Source: Chryseobacterium echinoideorum
GTDB taxonomy: Bacteria > Bacteroidota > Bacteroidia > Flavobacteriales > Weeksellaceae
DNA: 36,700 bases
Direction of reading: 5' to 3'
NCBI RefSeq assembly: GCF_007474535.1
Contig: NZ_VKNW01000018.1
Coordinates: 1-36,700, forward strand
A model generated the notes under the pieces. The model was not told where the DNA came from, did not search any database, and saw only the letters and a list, made by a program, of their open reading frames with translations. The translations under genes were made by a program, and so were the position numbers. The first letter of the stretch is position 1; every line of letters begins with the position of its first letter. Shown here in pieces: positions 27,103 through 35,726 of the stretch.

Positions 27103-28254
27103 AACTACTTCATTTTTATTTTTGACTTGGTTTTCTTCTACAAATTTGTAGCATTAAAACATTGAAAACAATAGTGTTATAAGGGCGTGGTCTAAATAAG
27201 AACAATCTGGATGATGCAGGAATCTTTTGGAGATTAAAAAAGAATAAATTGGAATCTACTAGATGGTTTACAAGAAAAAAGACGAGTTCCGAAGTCTTTT
27301 CCCCTTTTTGCAAAAAAGGCAAGAGAGTCTTGGATATAAAACTTGAAAAGTTTGTATATACAAAGACACATCTTGCTTAATTGTACCGCCGATTTTTCAG
27401 AGCTCTGAAATGTGACTGCATTTTATTGATTATTAACCAGTTGTATTAATTACTTTTTAAAATAAAAAAAGCAGAAATACAATGACTTCAGGGCAGCTCA
27501 ATTTTTGAGCCGTATCGACAGTATCTGGCTCAAATCCTGCGCCGGGTTAGGGATGACCGGCTTACTTTTTGAGCCAGGTAAGCGTGTTGTGGTAACAATT
27601 TTGAGCCGGTTTTCAAAAAGGGTGCTCAATTTTTGCGCAGGGATATGAGTTGCTATAGTTTCTTGGATACAGTTTAGCAATATGGCGGTTTAATTTTTGA
27701 GCCGCATCGACAGTATCCGGCTCAAATTCTGCGCCGGGTTAGTGATGAACAGCTCACTTTTTGAGCCAGGTAAACGTTTTGTGGTAATATTTTTGAGCAG
27801 GTTTTCAAAAAAGTGGCGCAATTTTTAAGCAGGGATATTGAGCTGCTATACTTCTTGGATACAATTTAGAAATACGGATGTTTACATTTTGAACACGCAT
27901 TTATATATCCTGTTAAATTTTTACGCAGGATTGGTGTTGGGTTGCTTAATTTTTGAGCAGGTTTTAAATTGACCTGTACACTTTTTGCGCAGGTTTCCAG
28001 TTGACCTGTATTTAAATCACACAGGTTTATGAAGGAATATCCCATCAATTTCTTATATGAATATTGATTATATTTGAATTACTTTGATACTTAGATAATG
28101 GAAATAGTATATCCAACCTAGATGTTTTGTTATTCGGTAACTGACACACCACTAGCTTGGTTGAACTGTGAAGCAGAAATTTTGTATTTCCCGTTTCAAA
28201 AAACTTTTCTAAATTAGAAATAGCATAATTATTTAAAAATATATTCATTAAATT
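27103..28254. other. 1.15-kb non-coding region containing the 32-bp phased repeat array
   Basis: No convincing gene is present. Open frames on the minus strand lack family resemblance and those after 27480 overlap the repeat array. 27103-27500 is AT-rich sequence without clear structure. 27503-28046 holds the array described separately. 28047-28254 is AT-rich and should contain the promoter of the cyclase-like gene, but no clear box is seen. Confidence 0.6.
27503..28046 (+). repeat. Degenerate direct-repeat array with an exact 32-bp period (about 17 units)
   Basis: Units start at 27503 and every 32 bp after that, up to 28015. The best-conserved part is at the unit start, TTTTGMGCMGG: TTTTGAGCCAGG at 27567 and 27759, TTTTGAGCCGG at 27599, TTTTGAGCAGG at 27791 and 27951, TTTTGCGCAGG at 27631 and 27983, TTTTACGCAGG at 27919. 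Units at 27535 and 27727 read TCCTGCGCC and TTCTGCGCC. Those at 27663 and 27855 (TTGGATAC) and 28015 are degenerate. Many units end in CAAT or CACT. Units 1-6 and 7-12 form a higher-order 192-bp tandem duplication. Units 15 and 16 also share TTGACCTGTA. The period is close to three helical turns, so sites would lie on one face of DNA. It may be a binding array for a transposase, a replication or a partition protein. Confidence 0.75.
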
Positions 28255-29079
28255 ATGGAAAAAATACTTGCATTTATTGACTTGCTTGGATTTAGTCAAA
28301 TGGTAGACTCAGACGAAGATAAAGCAAGAGTGATCTTAAATGATTTTTATAATATTGCATTTAAAGAAATAAAAAAAAAACCGACGGTAAGCGGTCATTT
28401 GTTTTCCGATTCATTGTTGGCGTATTCTAATTCGAGAGAAGACTTAATCAATTGCCTTGGTGCAATCTATCAAAAATGTTTATCCAAAAATGCTTCTTAT
28501 GATGAATTGTCAAAGTTTTTTCTTTTACCACGTGGTGCAATGAGTGTAGGAATTGTGAACGTTGAAGATAGACAAACAGCTCCTAATCTCACAAAAGACT
28601 TTATAATTAGTCAAGCATTAGTTCATTCAGCTAAATTAGAATCGCAAATAAAAGGAAGTCGTTTACTTGTGGCTGTTAAAAATGATCAACAGCAAAAACT
28701 TCAGCTTGATTGGAATAGACAGATAAAATATACATTGTATCAAGACGACGCTTTTAATTTTCTTGAAAACTATAAATACAAAGATGTTCTCTGGTTCTCA
28801 TCATTTGATGATGAAAATAGTCAAAAGGATGAACTTATTAATTTAATTGACATTGCTATAAAATTAGTTAAAGATAATTCAAGAAATGAAAAAGTAATTT
28901 TACAACATATATGGACTTTAAGAATTGGACTTTTGTCCTATTCAAAATATTTAGAAGATGAAAATGACTCAATTTTAAATAAAATTATTCGAGATTTTAA
29001 GGCTGACCAGTATTGGCTTTTATGGATGACATTAATAGAAATGATTGTTAATAGTAAGAATGAATGGAAATACGTGTAA
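28255..29079 (+). CDS. Class III nucleotide-cyclase-like protein, 3' end replaced by the IS21 element
   Basis: The 274-residue product resembles the class III nucleotide cyclase homology domain. AFIDLLGFSQMV (D9) matches the FxDxxGF first metal site, HLFSDSLLAYS (D52) the second metal-site hairpin, and LLPRGAMSVGIV (about 91-101) the R-G-x-x-x-G strand. FIISQALVHSAKLESQIKGSRLLVA (about 117-140) matches the family segment usually written as V-N-x-A-x-R-L-E, though the Asn and Arg appear as His and Lys. Both metal aspartates are kept, so activity is possible but substrate specificity is open. A helical tail of about 110 residues follows. The last codon spans the IS junction and the TAA stop (29077-29079) lies inside the IS left end, so the original C-terminus is altered. 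No effector gene is seen next to it. Confidence 0.6.
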   Translation: MEKILAFIDLLGFSQMVDSDEDKARVILNDFYNIAFKEIKKKPTVSGHLFSDSLLAYSNSREDLINCLGAIYQKCLSKNASYDELSKFFLLPRGAMSVGIVNVEDRQTAPNLTKDFIISQALVHSAKLESQIKGSRLLVAVKNDQQQKLQLDWNRQIKYTLYQDDAFNFLENYKYKDVLWFSSFDDENSQKDELINLIDIAIKLVKDNSRNEKVILQHIWTLRIGLLSYSKYLEDENDSILNKIIRDFKADQYWLLWMTLIEMIVNSKNEWKYV

Positions 29080-29797
29080 ATTCCAGTGATATTGACCACC
29101 CTTGGAGTTCCAGGCGGTGAGACTGATGGATAAGTCTGTCCAGAATAGCATCAGCAATGGTCTTTTCACCAATGATGTCATACCAGCCCTGCACCGGGAT
29201 CTGCGATGTTACAATGATGGATCCGTTGTTGTGACGGTCTTCTATGATCTACAGAAGGGTTATCCTGTTGGCACTGTCCAATGCCTGAAGACCAAAATCA
29301 TCAAGGATGATCACATCCTGTCTTTGTATTTTTGCAAGTTCGCACAGGTATGACCCGTCTGCTTTTGCCATTTTTAGTTTGGCAAACAGCTTGGAAGTAT
29401 TAAAATAATTGACCTTGAAGCCTTCGATACAGGCCTGATAGCCCAACGCAGTTCCCAGGTAACTTTTACCCACGCCTGTACTTCCTGTGATCAGGATGTT
29501 TTCATTTTTCTCTACGAACTCACATCCTGCAAGACGCATTACCAGATTACGGTCGAGATTGCGGGTGTCATCGAAGTTGACACTTTCAATACTGGACTTG
29601 TAATGGAACTTTGCATTTTTGATGCTTCGCTCTATGCGCCTGTTGTGCCTCTCATCCCATTCGGCATCGATGAGCATCGATATAAACTGGTCGAGGGTAT
29701 AATGGTCTGTCCTTCCGCTTTCAATAGCGGTCTTAAAGGCATTGTGCATGCCGTAAAGCTTCATTTGCTTCATTTTGCTCACTGTCGGTTCGTTCAT
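29048..29797 (-). pseudogene. istB: istB, IS21 transposition helper ATPase, with an in-frame TAG
   Basis: The frame opens MNEPTVSKMKQMKLYGMHNAF and carries Walker A ITGSTGVGKSYLGTALG and Walker B VIILDDFGLQ, as expected for IstB. It is interrupted by TAG at 29249-29251 after RITLL. The same frame then continues with IIEDRHNNGSIIVTSQIPV and later DAILDRLIHQSHRLELQG, the normal C-terminal half, so this is a single nonsense substitution rather than a frameshift. After LELQG the usual IstB tail is missing and the frame runs directly into the terminal repeat and out of the element to a stop at 29048. Both changes suggest the helper is inactive. It lies 12 bp after istA. Confidence 0.85.
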
Positions 29798-29809
29798 AAC
29801 TGTTGGTAT

Positions 29810-31360
29810 TTAATGATAATATTGTTTTCCTCTGATGTTGCCGTGATCAGGCAGTTCCTGCTCCTTTTCTTCTTTTTCCGAATCGATCATCTGATCCAGA
29901 TTGTTCTCCAATATCTTCTGTACGGTCTTAAAGCTGTAGATCTTAAAATCCAATGCCCGTTTACAGGCATTTATCAATCGTTCCCTGCCTACTTTTTTTT
30001 CGAAGTTCAGGATTCCCAGGCAGCTTTTGTAGGCCTGCTCGGGATGATTCCGACTGTCGATAATTTGGAGGATATATTCTCCCACTGCAGTATCAATACT
30101 GTTGGCCCAATCGATAAAGCGGGCAGCACTCCATCCGGCAACGAACTGGTGGGTGCTGGCCAGATGTTCTGTAATGGTCGTGTAGACGTAAGGCTTGTAA
30201 TTGCGTCTGTGCATTGCGATCCTGTTGTATTTATAGTAGATCTCCACGGTGGAAGATGTGTATAGGATCTTGATCTTCTTCTTGATATACTGGTACGGAA
30301 CACTGTAGTAGTTCTTATCCCGGCTCAACTGTACGTGCCCGTTCTGCATCACTGTTGCAAAGGATTGGTACCTGATCTCAAAACGACGCTCAGGCAGTGG
30401 GCGCAGCTGCTGCTTCTCGTCCTCCAGGAACAGCTCGTAGCGGGAGTAAGGACGTCCTGTGAGCTTGCGTTTGTTATGAGAGTCCAACAGAACCCGGATC
30501 TCACTATTTAGTTCATCCAGACCGCAAGATCCCTGTTGAAGGTTGGCGTAGATCCTTCTGTACAGGATCTTGACCGCGCCCTCTACCAAGGATTTATCCC
30601 TCGGTCTGTAAGCCCTGGCAGGCAAGATGGTCGTTTCATAATGTTCGGCCAGATCGGCAAGGGTCTCATTGATGGTGGGTTCAAAACGGCTGCTTTTGAT
30701 CACTGCGGATTTTAAATTATCAGGAACGATCGCTGCCGGTGTGCCTTCAAAAAAGCGGATGGCATTTTCTACAGATCGTACAAAATCTTCCTTCTGCTGG
30801 CTCATAGAAGCCTCAGCATACGTGTACTGGCTTGCTCCAAGGATAGCTACAAAAAACTGAACTTCCTTGAGCTCCCCGCTTTCCTTATCAATAATGGAGA
30901 GTGTTTTTCCTGCATAATCGACATACATCTTGTCACCGGATTTGTGATTCATATGCATCACCGGGTTCACACGCTTGCCCCAGATCTTGTAATGATGCCG
31001 GAACTGTGAACTCTGAAAACCATCAGGATGCAGTACAAGATACTGCTCCCACATATGATGTATAGTGATCCCTACCTTTTTGAGCTCACGTTCCATCTTT
31101 GGAAAAAAATCGTACAGGGACTGGAGTTTAGGATTGATGGTCTGAACCGTGTTATTGGAAAACAAAAGTTCCAGTTCGGCGTCTGTCTTGGTATTGATCG
31201 CATCAAGGCTCAAGCCCAGGATCTCATATAATGAAATGTATTTTTTTACGGTATTTCTGGAAAGGGATAAATAGCTGCTTATAAATAACTTGCTCTTTCC
31301 ATTGCTGTAGAATTTTATGACTTTTCTAATTTTACTCATGTCTGTTATTTTATTTGCCAT
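29810..31360 (-). CDS. istA: istA, IS21-family transposase
   Basis: This 516-residue protein is a full-length IstA. The N-terminal HTH (KIRKVIKFYSNGKSKLFISSYLSLSRNTVKKYI) precedes an rve-type DDE domain. Likely catalytic residues are the Asp in KMYVDYAGK (about 145), the Asp in IVPDNLKSAV (about 212) and the Glu in KSLVEGAVK (about 258). The C-terminal part has RFEIRYQSFATVMQNGHVQLSRDKNYYSVP, usual for this family. It catalyses cut-and-paste or circle-based IS21 transposition together with IstB, which is broken here. No disruption is seen in istA itself. Confidence 0.92.
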   Translation of the reverse strand: MANKITDMSKIRKVIKFYSNGKSKLFISSYLSLSRNTVKKYISLYEILGLSLDAINTKTDAELELLFSNNTVQTINPKLQSLYDFFPKMERELKKVGITIHHMWEQYLVLHPDGFQSSQFRHHYKIWGKRVNPVMHMNHKSGDKMYVDYAGKTLSIIDKESGELKEVQFFVAILGASQYTYAEASMSQQKEDFVRSVENAIRFFEGTPAAIVPDNLKSAVIKSSRFEPTINETLADLAEHYETTILPARAYRPRDKSLVEGAVKILYRRIYANLQQGSCGLDELNSEIRVLLDSHNKRKLTGRPYSRYELFLEDEKQQLRPLPERRFEIRYQSFATVMQNGHVQLSRDKNYYSVPYQYIKKKIKILYTSSTVEIYYKYNRIAMHRRNYKPYVYTTITEHLASTHQFVAGWSAARFIDWANSIDTAVGEYILQIIDSRNHPEQAYKSCLGILNFEKKVGRERLINACKRALDFKIYSFKTVQKILENNLDQMIDSEKEEKEQELPDHGNIRGKQYYH

Positions 31361-31443
31361 AATCCGCTTTTTTTAACGAATGTATGACGCTAACATCATG
31401 AAAAAATCAAGTCGTTTTTATCTCAAATATAACCCAAATAACA

Positions 31444-31531
31444 GGTGGTCATTTTGGACCGGAAAGTGGTGGTCACTTTGCTCCGAAATCAGTGGTCAAT
31501 TTAAACCGAAATTAGGTGGTCAATTTGACCG
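31444..31531. repeat. Four subterminal transposase-binding sites at the IS21 right end
   Basis: Sites begin at 31444, 31468, 31491 and 31515, with consensus (G)GTGGTCAnTTTgnnCCG, spaced 22-24 bp. Multiple such repeats are usual at IS21 ends. The open frame at 31380-31562 merely spans these sites. Confidence 0.75.
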
Positions 31532-31578
31532 TCTTTTCCACTCTGCATATTTGAACATATAAATTGTGGCGTTCTATT

Positions 31579-31594
31579 TTATGGTTTTCCATAA
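31579..31594. promoter_or_regulatory. 16-bp palindrome upstream of the Gabija-like operon, shared with the DISARM-like operon
   Basis: TTATGGTTTTCCATAA: 6-bp arms around TTTT, 87 bp upstream of the gajA-like start. It is the partner of the copy at 26268-26283; the two differ by one paired substitution in each arm. Confidence 0.55.
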
Positions 31595-31615
31595 TTAATT
31601 AAATTGATATTTATT

Positions 31616-31623
31616 TATATTTG
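31616..31623 (+). promoter_or_regulatory. Possible -7 box of the Gabija-like operon
   Basis: TATATTTG matches the Bacteroidota TAnnTTTG consensus, 58 bp before the ATG at 31682 and 21 bp downstream of the palindrome. A TTG at 31604 is too close to be a standard -33 element, so the assignment is tentative. Confidence 0.35.
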
Positions 31624-31681
31624 TTTGTATATGAAAATTAAAGGATTATAATTATAAAAAACTAATAACTGTTCTCAAATC

Positions 31682-33832
31682 ATGAAAATAAATTCTATCC
31701 AGATTCAAAATTTCAGGAAACTACAATCTTGTAAAATAGATTTTTCTGAAAAAGAAACAATTTTTGTAGGGGCAAATAATAGTGGTAAAACTACCGCAAT
31801 GGATGCTTTGATGATTTTCCTTAAAACGAAAAGCTTCAAACCCCAAGATTTTACACTTTGTCATTGGAAAAGTTTAAATGAGATTGGAGAAAACTGGATT
31901 AAAGTGGATGAGCTGAAGGAAGAAGATAAGTCTATAAAACTATTAGAAAAATATCTTCCAGTGTTAGATTTATGGATTGAAGTTGAAAATTCGGAGCTTC
32001 ATTATGTAAGTCATATAATTCCTACTTTGGATTGGAAAGGAGGTCTGTTAGGAATTAGGCTACGATTTGAGCCTAGGGATATGGGTGAATTAACAAAAGA
32101 ATTTCTAACTCTTTATAATAAATCAAACAAGCTTTCACAAGAAAAAGGAAAAGATTTCAAGTTATGGCCAAAGACATTTTGGGATTTTTGTGAACGTAAA
32201 CTTAGCGCTTATTTTACAATCAAAACTTATTTGCTTGATCCTGATAAGTATGATGAAAAGCAAGAATTGTTAGATAATAATATTCCGTTAGATGGAGATG
32301 TTTTAAAGGGTCTAATAAAAATAGATATTATTAATGCTCAAAGAGGATTCAGTGATGCAAATTCAGAAAATGTTGAAAGTAATAGCAGGAATTTATCTTC
32401 ACAATTAAGAGCTTACTATGACAAACATCTTAATCCAACATTAGAGCCAACTGAAAAAGATATAGATGCATTAGAGTCAATCAATAATGCTCAAGATGAT
32501 TTTGATAAGAATTTAAAAGAAAGCTTTAAGACATCTCTTTCAGAACTTGAAGGGTTGAATTATCCTGGATTTGGTAATCCTCAAATTCAATTATCAACTA
32601 AAGTTTCAACGGCTGATGGTCTACAGCATGATTCAGCGGTAAAATATTATCTTGATAAAGATTTATCGTTGCCTGAAAAGTATAATGGGTTAGGATATCA
32701 AAATCTCATATCAATCATCTTCAAATTAATACGTTTCAGAGACGAATGGATGAGAGTCGGTAAAAATGCAATAACTGACGATGAAGTTATAGAACCATTA
32801 CATTTGATTTTAATAGAAGAACCAGAAGCTCATTTACATGCACAAGTGCAACAGGTTTTTATTAAAAAGGCTTATGAGGTATTGCGAAATAATGTGAATT
32901 TAAAAGATAATAAAAATTTTACAACGCAATTAGTCATTAGTACGCATTCCAGTTACATTGCTCACCAAAAATTTGAAAGTTTAAGATATTTTAAAAGAAA
33001 TAATTCTTCAGCTCTTCCTACATCAGAAGTGATTAGTCTAAAATCAGTTTTTGGCGAAAAAGATAAAGAAACAGAAAAATTTGTGATTCGATATCTGAAT
33101 ACAACACATAACGATTTGTTTTTTGCTGATGCTGTTATTTTAGTGGAAGGTCCTGCCGAACGAATTCTAGTACCACATTTCATAAAGAATGAAAATTGTT
33201 TGTTGGATAGCTGTTATGTGACAATTTTAGAGATTGGCGGAAGTCATGCGCACAGATTAAAGTCCTTGATTGAAAAATTAGGCCTGATCTGTTTGGTTAT
33301 TACTGATGTTGATTCTATCAATCCTAACGATAATGGAAAGAAATGTCAACCAGAACTAAAGAAAAATTTTAAAACTAATAATGATACCCTCAAAACTTGG
33401 CATCCACAAAAAGAGCTGTTAGACGATCTGTTGAATTTAAGCTCAGAAGATAAAATCAAAAAAGATTTACCAATTAGAATAGCTTATCAAAAACCGCTTG
33501 AATTTGATAATGGAGACAACAAAATCATTGTTTATCCCTACACATTTGAAGATGCATTGGTAATTGAAAACAAGGACAATTTTAAAGCTATTGCTGATGC
33601 GACAGGTCTTTTGAAAAAAATGGTGGAAGCCACTAAAAAAGAGGATTTAATAGAGTTAGTACAAGAGACATATACAATCATTAACGAGAAACAAGCTAAA
33701 AAAGCAGAATTTGCCTTAGATGTTCTATATTTTGAAGATCCCAAAAAGATTAAAACTCCTTCTTATATAAAAGAAGGTTTAGACTGGATTGAAGAACAAT
33801 TAAAAAGTAATAAACAAGGATTAATCAACTAA
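31682..33832 (+). CDS. GajA-like OLD-family ATPase/TOPRIM nuclease
   Basis: This 716-residue protein has the ABC-type ATPase plus TOPRIM layout of OLD nucleases. Walker A GANNSGKTT lies at residues 30-38, and a Walker B region LILIEEPEAHLHAQVQQVF at about 376-393 is followed by the His switch STHSSYIAH near 420. The C-terminal TOPRIM has VILVEGPAERILVPHF with Glu near 487 and ITDVDSINPNDNGKK with the DxD near 542. Paired with a UvrD-like helicase gene 10 bp downstream, it fits class 2 OLD, the Gabija GajA type, which nicks DNA when nucleotide levels fall during phage infection. It is about 140 residues longer than the Bacillus cereus GajA, with extra sequence in the middle of the ATPase domain. 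Confidence 0.78.
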   Translation: MKINSIQIQNFRKLQSCKIDFSEKETIFVGANNSGKTTAMDALMIFLKTKSFKPQDFTLCHWKSLNEIGENWIKVDELKEEDKSIKLLEKYLPVLDLWIEVENSELHYVSHIIPTLDWKGGLLGIRLRFEPRDMGELTKEFLTLYNKSNKLSQEKGKDFKLWPKTFWDFCERKLSAYFTIKTYLLDPDKYDEKQELLDNNIPLDGDVLKGLIKIDIINAQRGFSDANSENVESNSRNLSSQLRAYYDKHLNPTLEPTEKDIDALESINNAQDDFDKNLKESFKTSLSELEGLNYPGFGNPQIQLSTKVSTADGLQHDSAVKYYLDKDLSLPEKYNGLGYQNLISIIFKLIRFRDEWMRVGKNAITDDEVIEPLHLILIEEPEAHLHAQVQQVFIKKAYEVLRNNVNLKDNKNFTTQLVISTHSSYIAHQKFESLRYFKRNNSSALPTSEVISLKSVFGEKDKETEKFVIRYLNTTHNDLFFADAVILVEGPAERILVPHFIKNENCLLDSCYVTILEIGGSHAHRLKSLIEKLGLICLVITDVDSINPNDNGKKCQPELKKNFKTNNDTLKTWHPQKELLDDLLNLSSEDKIKKDLPIRIAYQKPLEFDNGDNKIIVYPYTFEDALVIENKDNFKAIADATGLLKKMVEATKKEDLIELVQETYTIINEKQAKKAEFALDVLYFEDPKKIKTPSYIKEGLDWIEEQLKSNKQGLIN

Positions 33833-33842
33833 ACATAAGTTA

Positions 33843-35726
33843 ATGGCTGAATATACTAATGAAATAGACGCTCCAGTTGATGATGTGATTTACAAAAGTA
33901 TTAAACCCTCATCACCTCAAAGCTTTTTCCTTTTTGCAGGTGCAGGTTCAGGAAAAACAAGAACACTTGTAAATGTACTTGCTCGCTTTAAAAATGAATT
34001 TGGAGACGAATATAAATTAAGAAATAAAAGAATTGCAATCATTACTTATACTAACGCAGCAGCTGATGAAATTACTCATAGGCTAGAATATAGTTCAATA
34101 CTTAATGTTAGCACAATTCATAGTTTCTGTTGGGAGTTAATAAAAAGCTTTACGCCCGATATCAAAGCTTGGATAAAGAGTAATTTAATTATTGAAATAG
34201 CAGAATTAGAAGTAGAACAATCTAAAAGTAGAAATCTAAATAATAAGACTTCTGTTGGTAGAGCAAAAAAAATAGAATCTAAAAATAAAAGACTTGCATC
34301 GCTTGAAACGATTAAAAAGTTCATTTATAACCCAAATGGGGATAATTTAACGAAAGATTCTTTAAATCATACTGAGGTAATTTCTATTACTGCTGATTTT
34401 ATTAAATCAAAAGACTTGTTCAAACAAATTCTAATCAACAAATACCCTGTTATCCTTATAGATGAAAGTCAGGATACTAAAAAGGATTTAATCGATGCAC
34501 TATTTGAACTTCAAAGTCAATATGAAGAAAGATTTTCCTTAGGATTATTTGGAGATACGATGCAGAGAATTTATTCAGATGGAAAAGAAAATCTGGGAAT
34601 TGCATTACCAGAAAAATGGATTAAGCCTGCAAAAAAAATGAATCATCGTTCAAAGTCCAGAATAATTGACCTTATAAATAAAATTAGAGAGGACATAGAT
34701 GGACAGGAACAATTGCCACGGCTTGAAAATACAGGTGGAATTGTTAGATTCTTTGCCGTTTCTCGTGCTAAAAATAAATTTGAAGCAGAAGAGCTTATCC
34801 GCCATAAAATGAAGGAAGCAGCAAAAGATGATAAATGGAGCGGCGATGATTCTGAAGTTATGACTTTAACATTAGAGCATCATATGGCTGCAAGTAGAAT
34901 TGGGTTTTCCAACTTTTTCGCACCTCTTTATGGCGTTGATAAATTAAAAACAAGTTTGTTAGACGGATCTTCATCTTCTGTTAATTTATTTACAAAAATA
35001 ATTTTGCCCTTACATAAGGCTCATATGAAGAAGAATAAATTTGAGATTGCTAATATTGTAAAGCAGCATTCTCATTTAATAGATAAGCAGACATTACAAA
35101 ATGATGATAATAAATTAGAAATATTACATACTGTAAATGGCAAGGTCAATGAACTATTGTCTTTATGGAATGAAGATAATTGTCCATTATTAATGGAGAT
35201 ACTAGAAAAAATTCAAGAAACCAATTTGTTCAAAATTCCATCTGTACTAAAAGTAGTTTTGAAAAGAGCTAATGTTGATTCAGATGTTGAGATTGAAGAC
35301 GATGAAACATCGGAAGATGATGACGTTTTAAAAGCTTGGGAGGAAGCATTGAAAGCAAATTTTGTCGAAATTTTAAAGTATAATGAGTATATCAACCAAG
35401 AATCGAAATTCGGAACACATCAAGGTGTTAAAGGTTTAGAGTTTGAACGAGTTATGGTTATTATTGATGATGAAGAGTCCAAAGGCTTTATGTTTAGCTA
35501 TGATAAATTATTTGGTTTAAAGCCACTTACTCCCACTGACAAGAAAAACATAGATGAAGGTAAAGAAACGGGAATAGATAGAACAATGCGGCTATTTTAT
35601 GTCGCTTGTAGTAGAGCTAAAGAAAGCTTAGCAATAGTTGGTTATACAGATTTACCAGAAGAGTTGAAGAAAAATGTCATTGGCAACGGATGGTTTAGAG
35701 AAGACGAGCTGGAAATTATTTTATAA
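33843..35726 (+). CDS. GajB-like UvrD/Rep-type SF1 helicase
   Basis: This 627-residue protein is an SF1A helicase. Seen motifs are Walker A FAGAGSGKTRTL (residues 32-43), Ia-like AIITYTNAAADEITHRL, Walker B VILIDESQD near 204, motif III GLFGDTMQRIY, motif IV NHRSKSRIIDLINKIR, motif V HQGVKGLEFERVMVI near 526 and motif VI RLFYVACSRAKESLAIVG near 583. An acidic stretch (DSDVEIEDDETSEDDDV, about 478-495) is unusual. In Gabija, GajB binds GajA and acts on DNA ends made by the nuclease. It starts 10 bp after the gajA-like stop, so the two are one operon. It is longer than the roughly 500-residue B. cereus GajB. Confidence 0.8.
   Translation: MAEYTNEIDAPVDDVIYKSIKPSSPQSFFLFAGAGSGKTRTLVNVLARFKNEFGDEYKLRNKRIAIITYTNAAADEITHRLEYSSILNVSTIHSFCWELIKSFTPDIKAWIKSNLIIEIAELEVEQSKSRNLNNKTSVGRAKKIESKNKRLASLETIKKFIYNPNGDNLTKDSLNHTEVISITADFIKSKDLFKQILINKYPVILIDESQDTKKDLIDALFELQSQYEERFSLGLFGDTMQRIYSDGKENLGIALPEKWIKPAKKMNHRSKSRIIDLINKIREDIDGQEQLPRLENTGGIVRFFAVSRAKNKFEAEELIRHKMKEAAKDDKWSGDDSEVMTLTLEHHMAASRIGFSNFFAPLYGVDKLKTSLLDGSSSSVNLFTKIILPLHKAHMKKNKFEIANIVKQHSHLIDKQTLQNDDNKLEILHTVNGKVNELLSLWNEDNCPLLMEILEKIQETNLFKIPSVLKVVLKRANVDSDVEIEDDETSEDDDVLKAWEEALKANFVEILKYNEYINQESKFGTHQGVKGLEFERVMVIIDDEESKGFMFSYDKLFGLKPLTPTDKKNIDEGKETGIDRTMRLFYVACSRAKESLAIVGYTDLPEELKKNVIGNGWFREDELEIIL

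Larger units (their letters stand above)
29075..31540 (-). mobile_element. IS21-family insertion sequence (2466 bp)
   Basis: The element holds istA and istB on the minus strand. Its ends are assigned from imperfect inverted repeats: the left 26 bp (29075-29100) and the right 26 bp (31515-31540) agree at 19 of 26 positions, start with TG when read inward, and share the inner ATTGACCACC. Four subterminal sites GGTGGTCAnTTTgnnCCG lie at the right end (31444-31531), while only one remains at the left. The bases just outside (TACG on the left, CTCT on the right) are not a target duplication. Its G+C content is visibly higher than the flanking genes. Confidence 0.8.

Noticed and set aside
27116..27322. 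68-codon minus-strand open frame upstream of the excisionase-like gene
   Set aside because: Low-complexity Phe/Leu-rich sequence, no motif; judged non-coding.
27503..28046. CRISPR array
   Set aside because: The period is constant, but there is no constant repeat alternating with unrelated spacers, unit cores are degenerate, two blocks of six units are near copies, and no cas gene is nearby.
28045..28299. 84-codon minus-strand open frame before the cyclase-like gene
   Set aside because: Overlaps the end of the repeat array and the cyclase start; no family resemblance.
29102..29353. Plus-strand open frame opposite istB
   Set aside because: It is the antisense shadow of the istB coding region and has no family resemblance.
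29603..30265. 220-codon plus-strand open frame across istB and istA
   Set aside because: Antisense to both IS21 genes; hydrophobic composition comes from the reverse reading.
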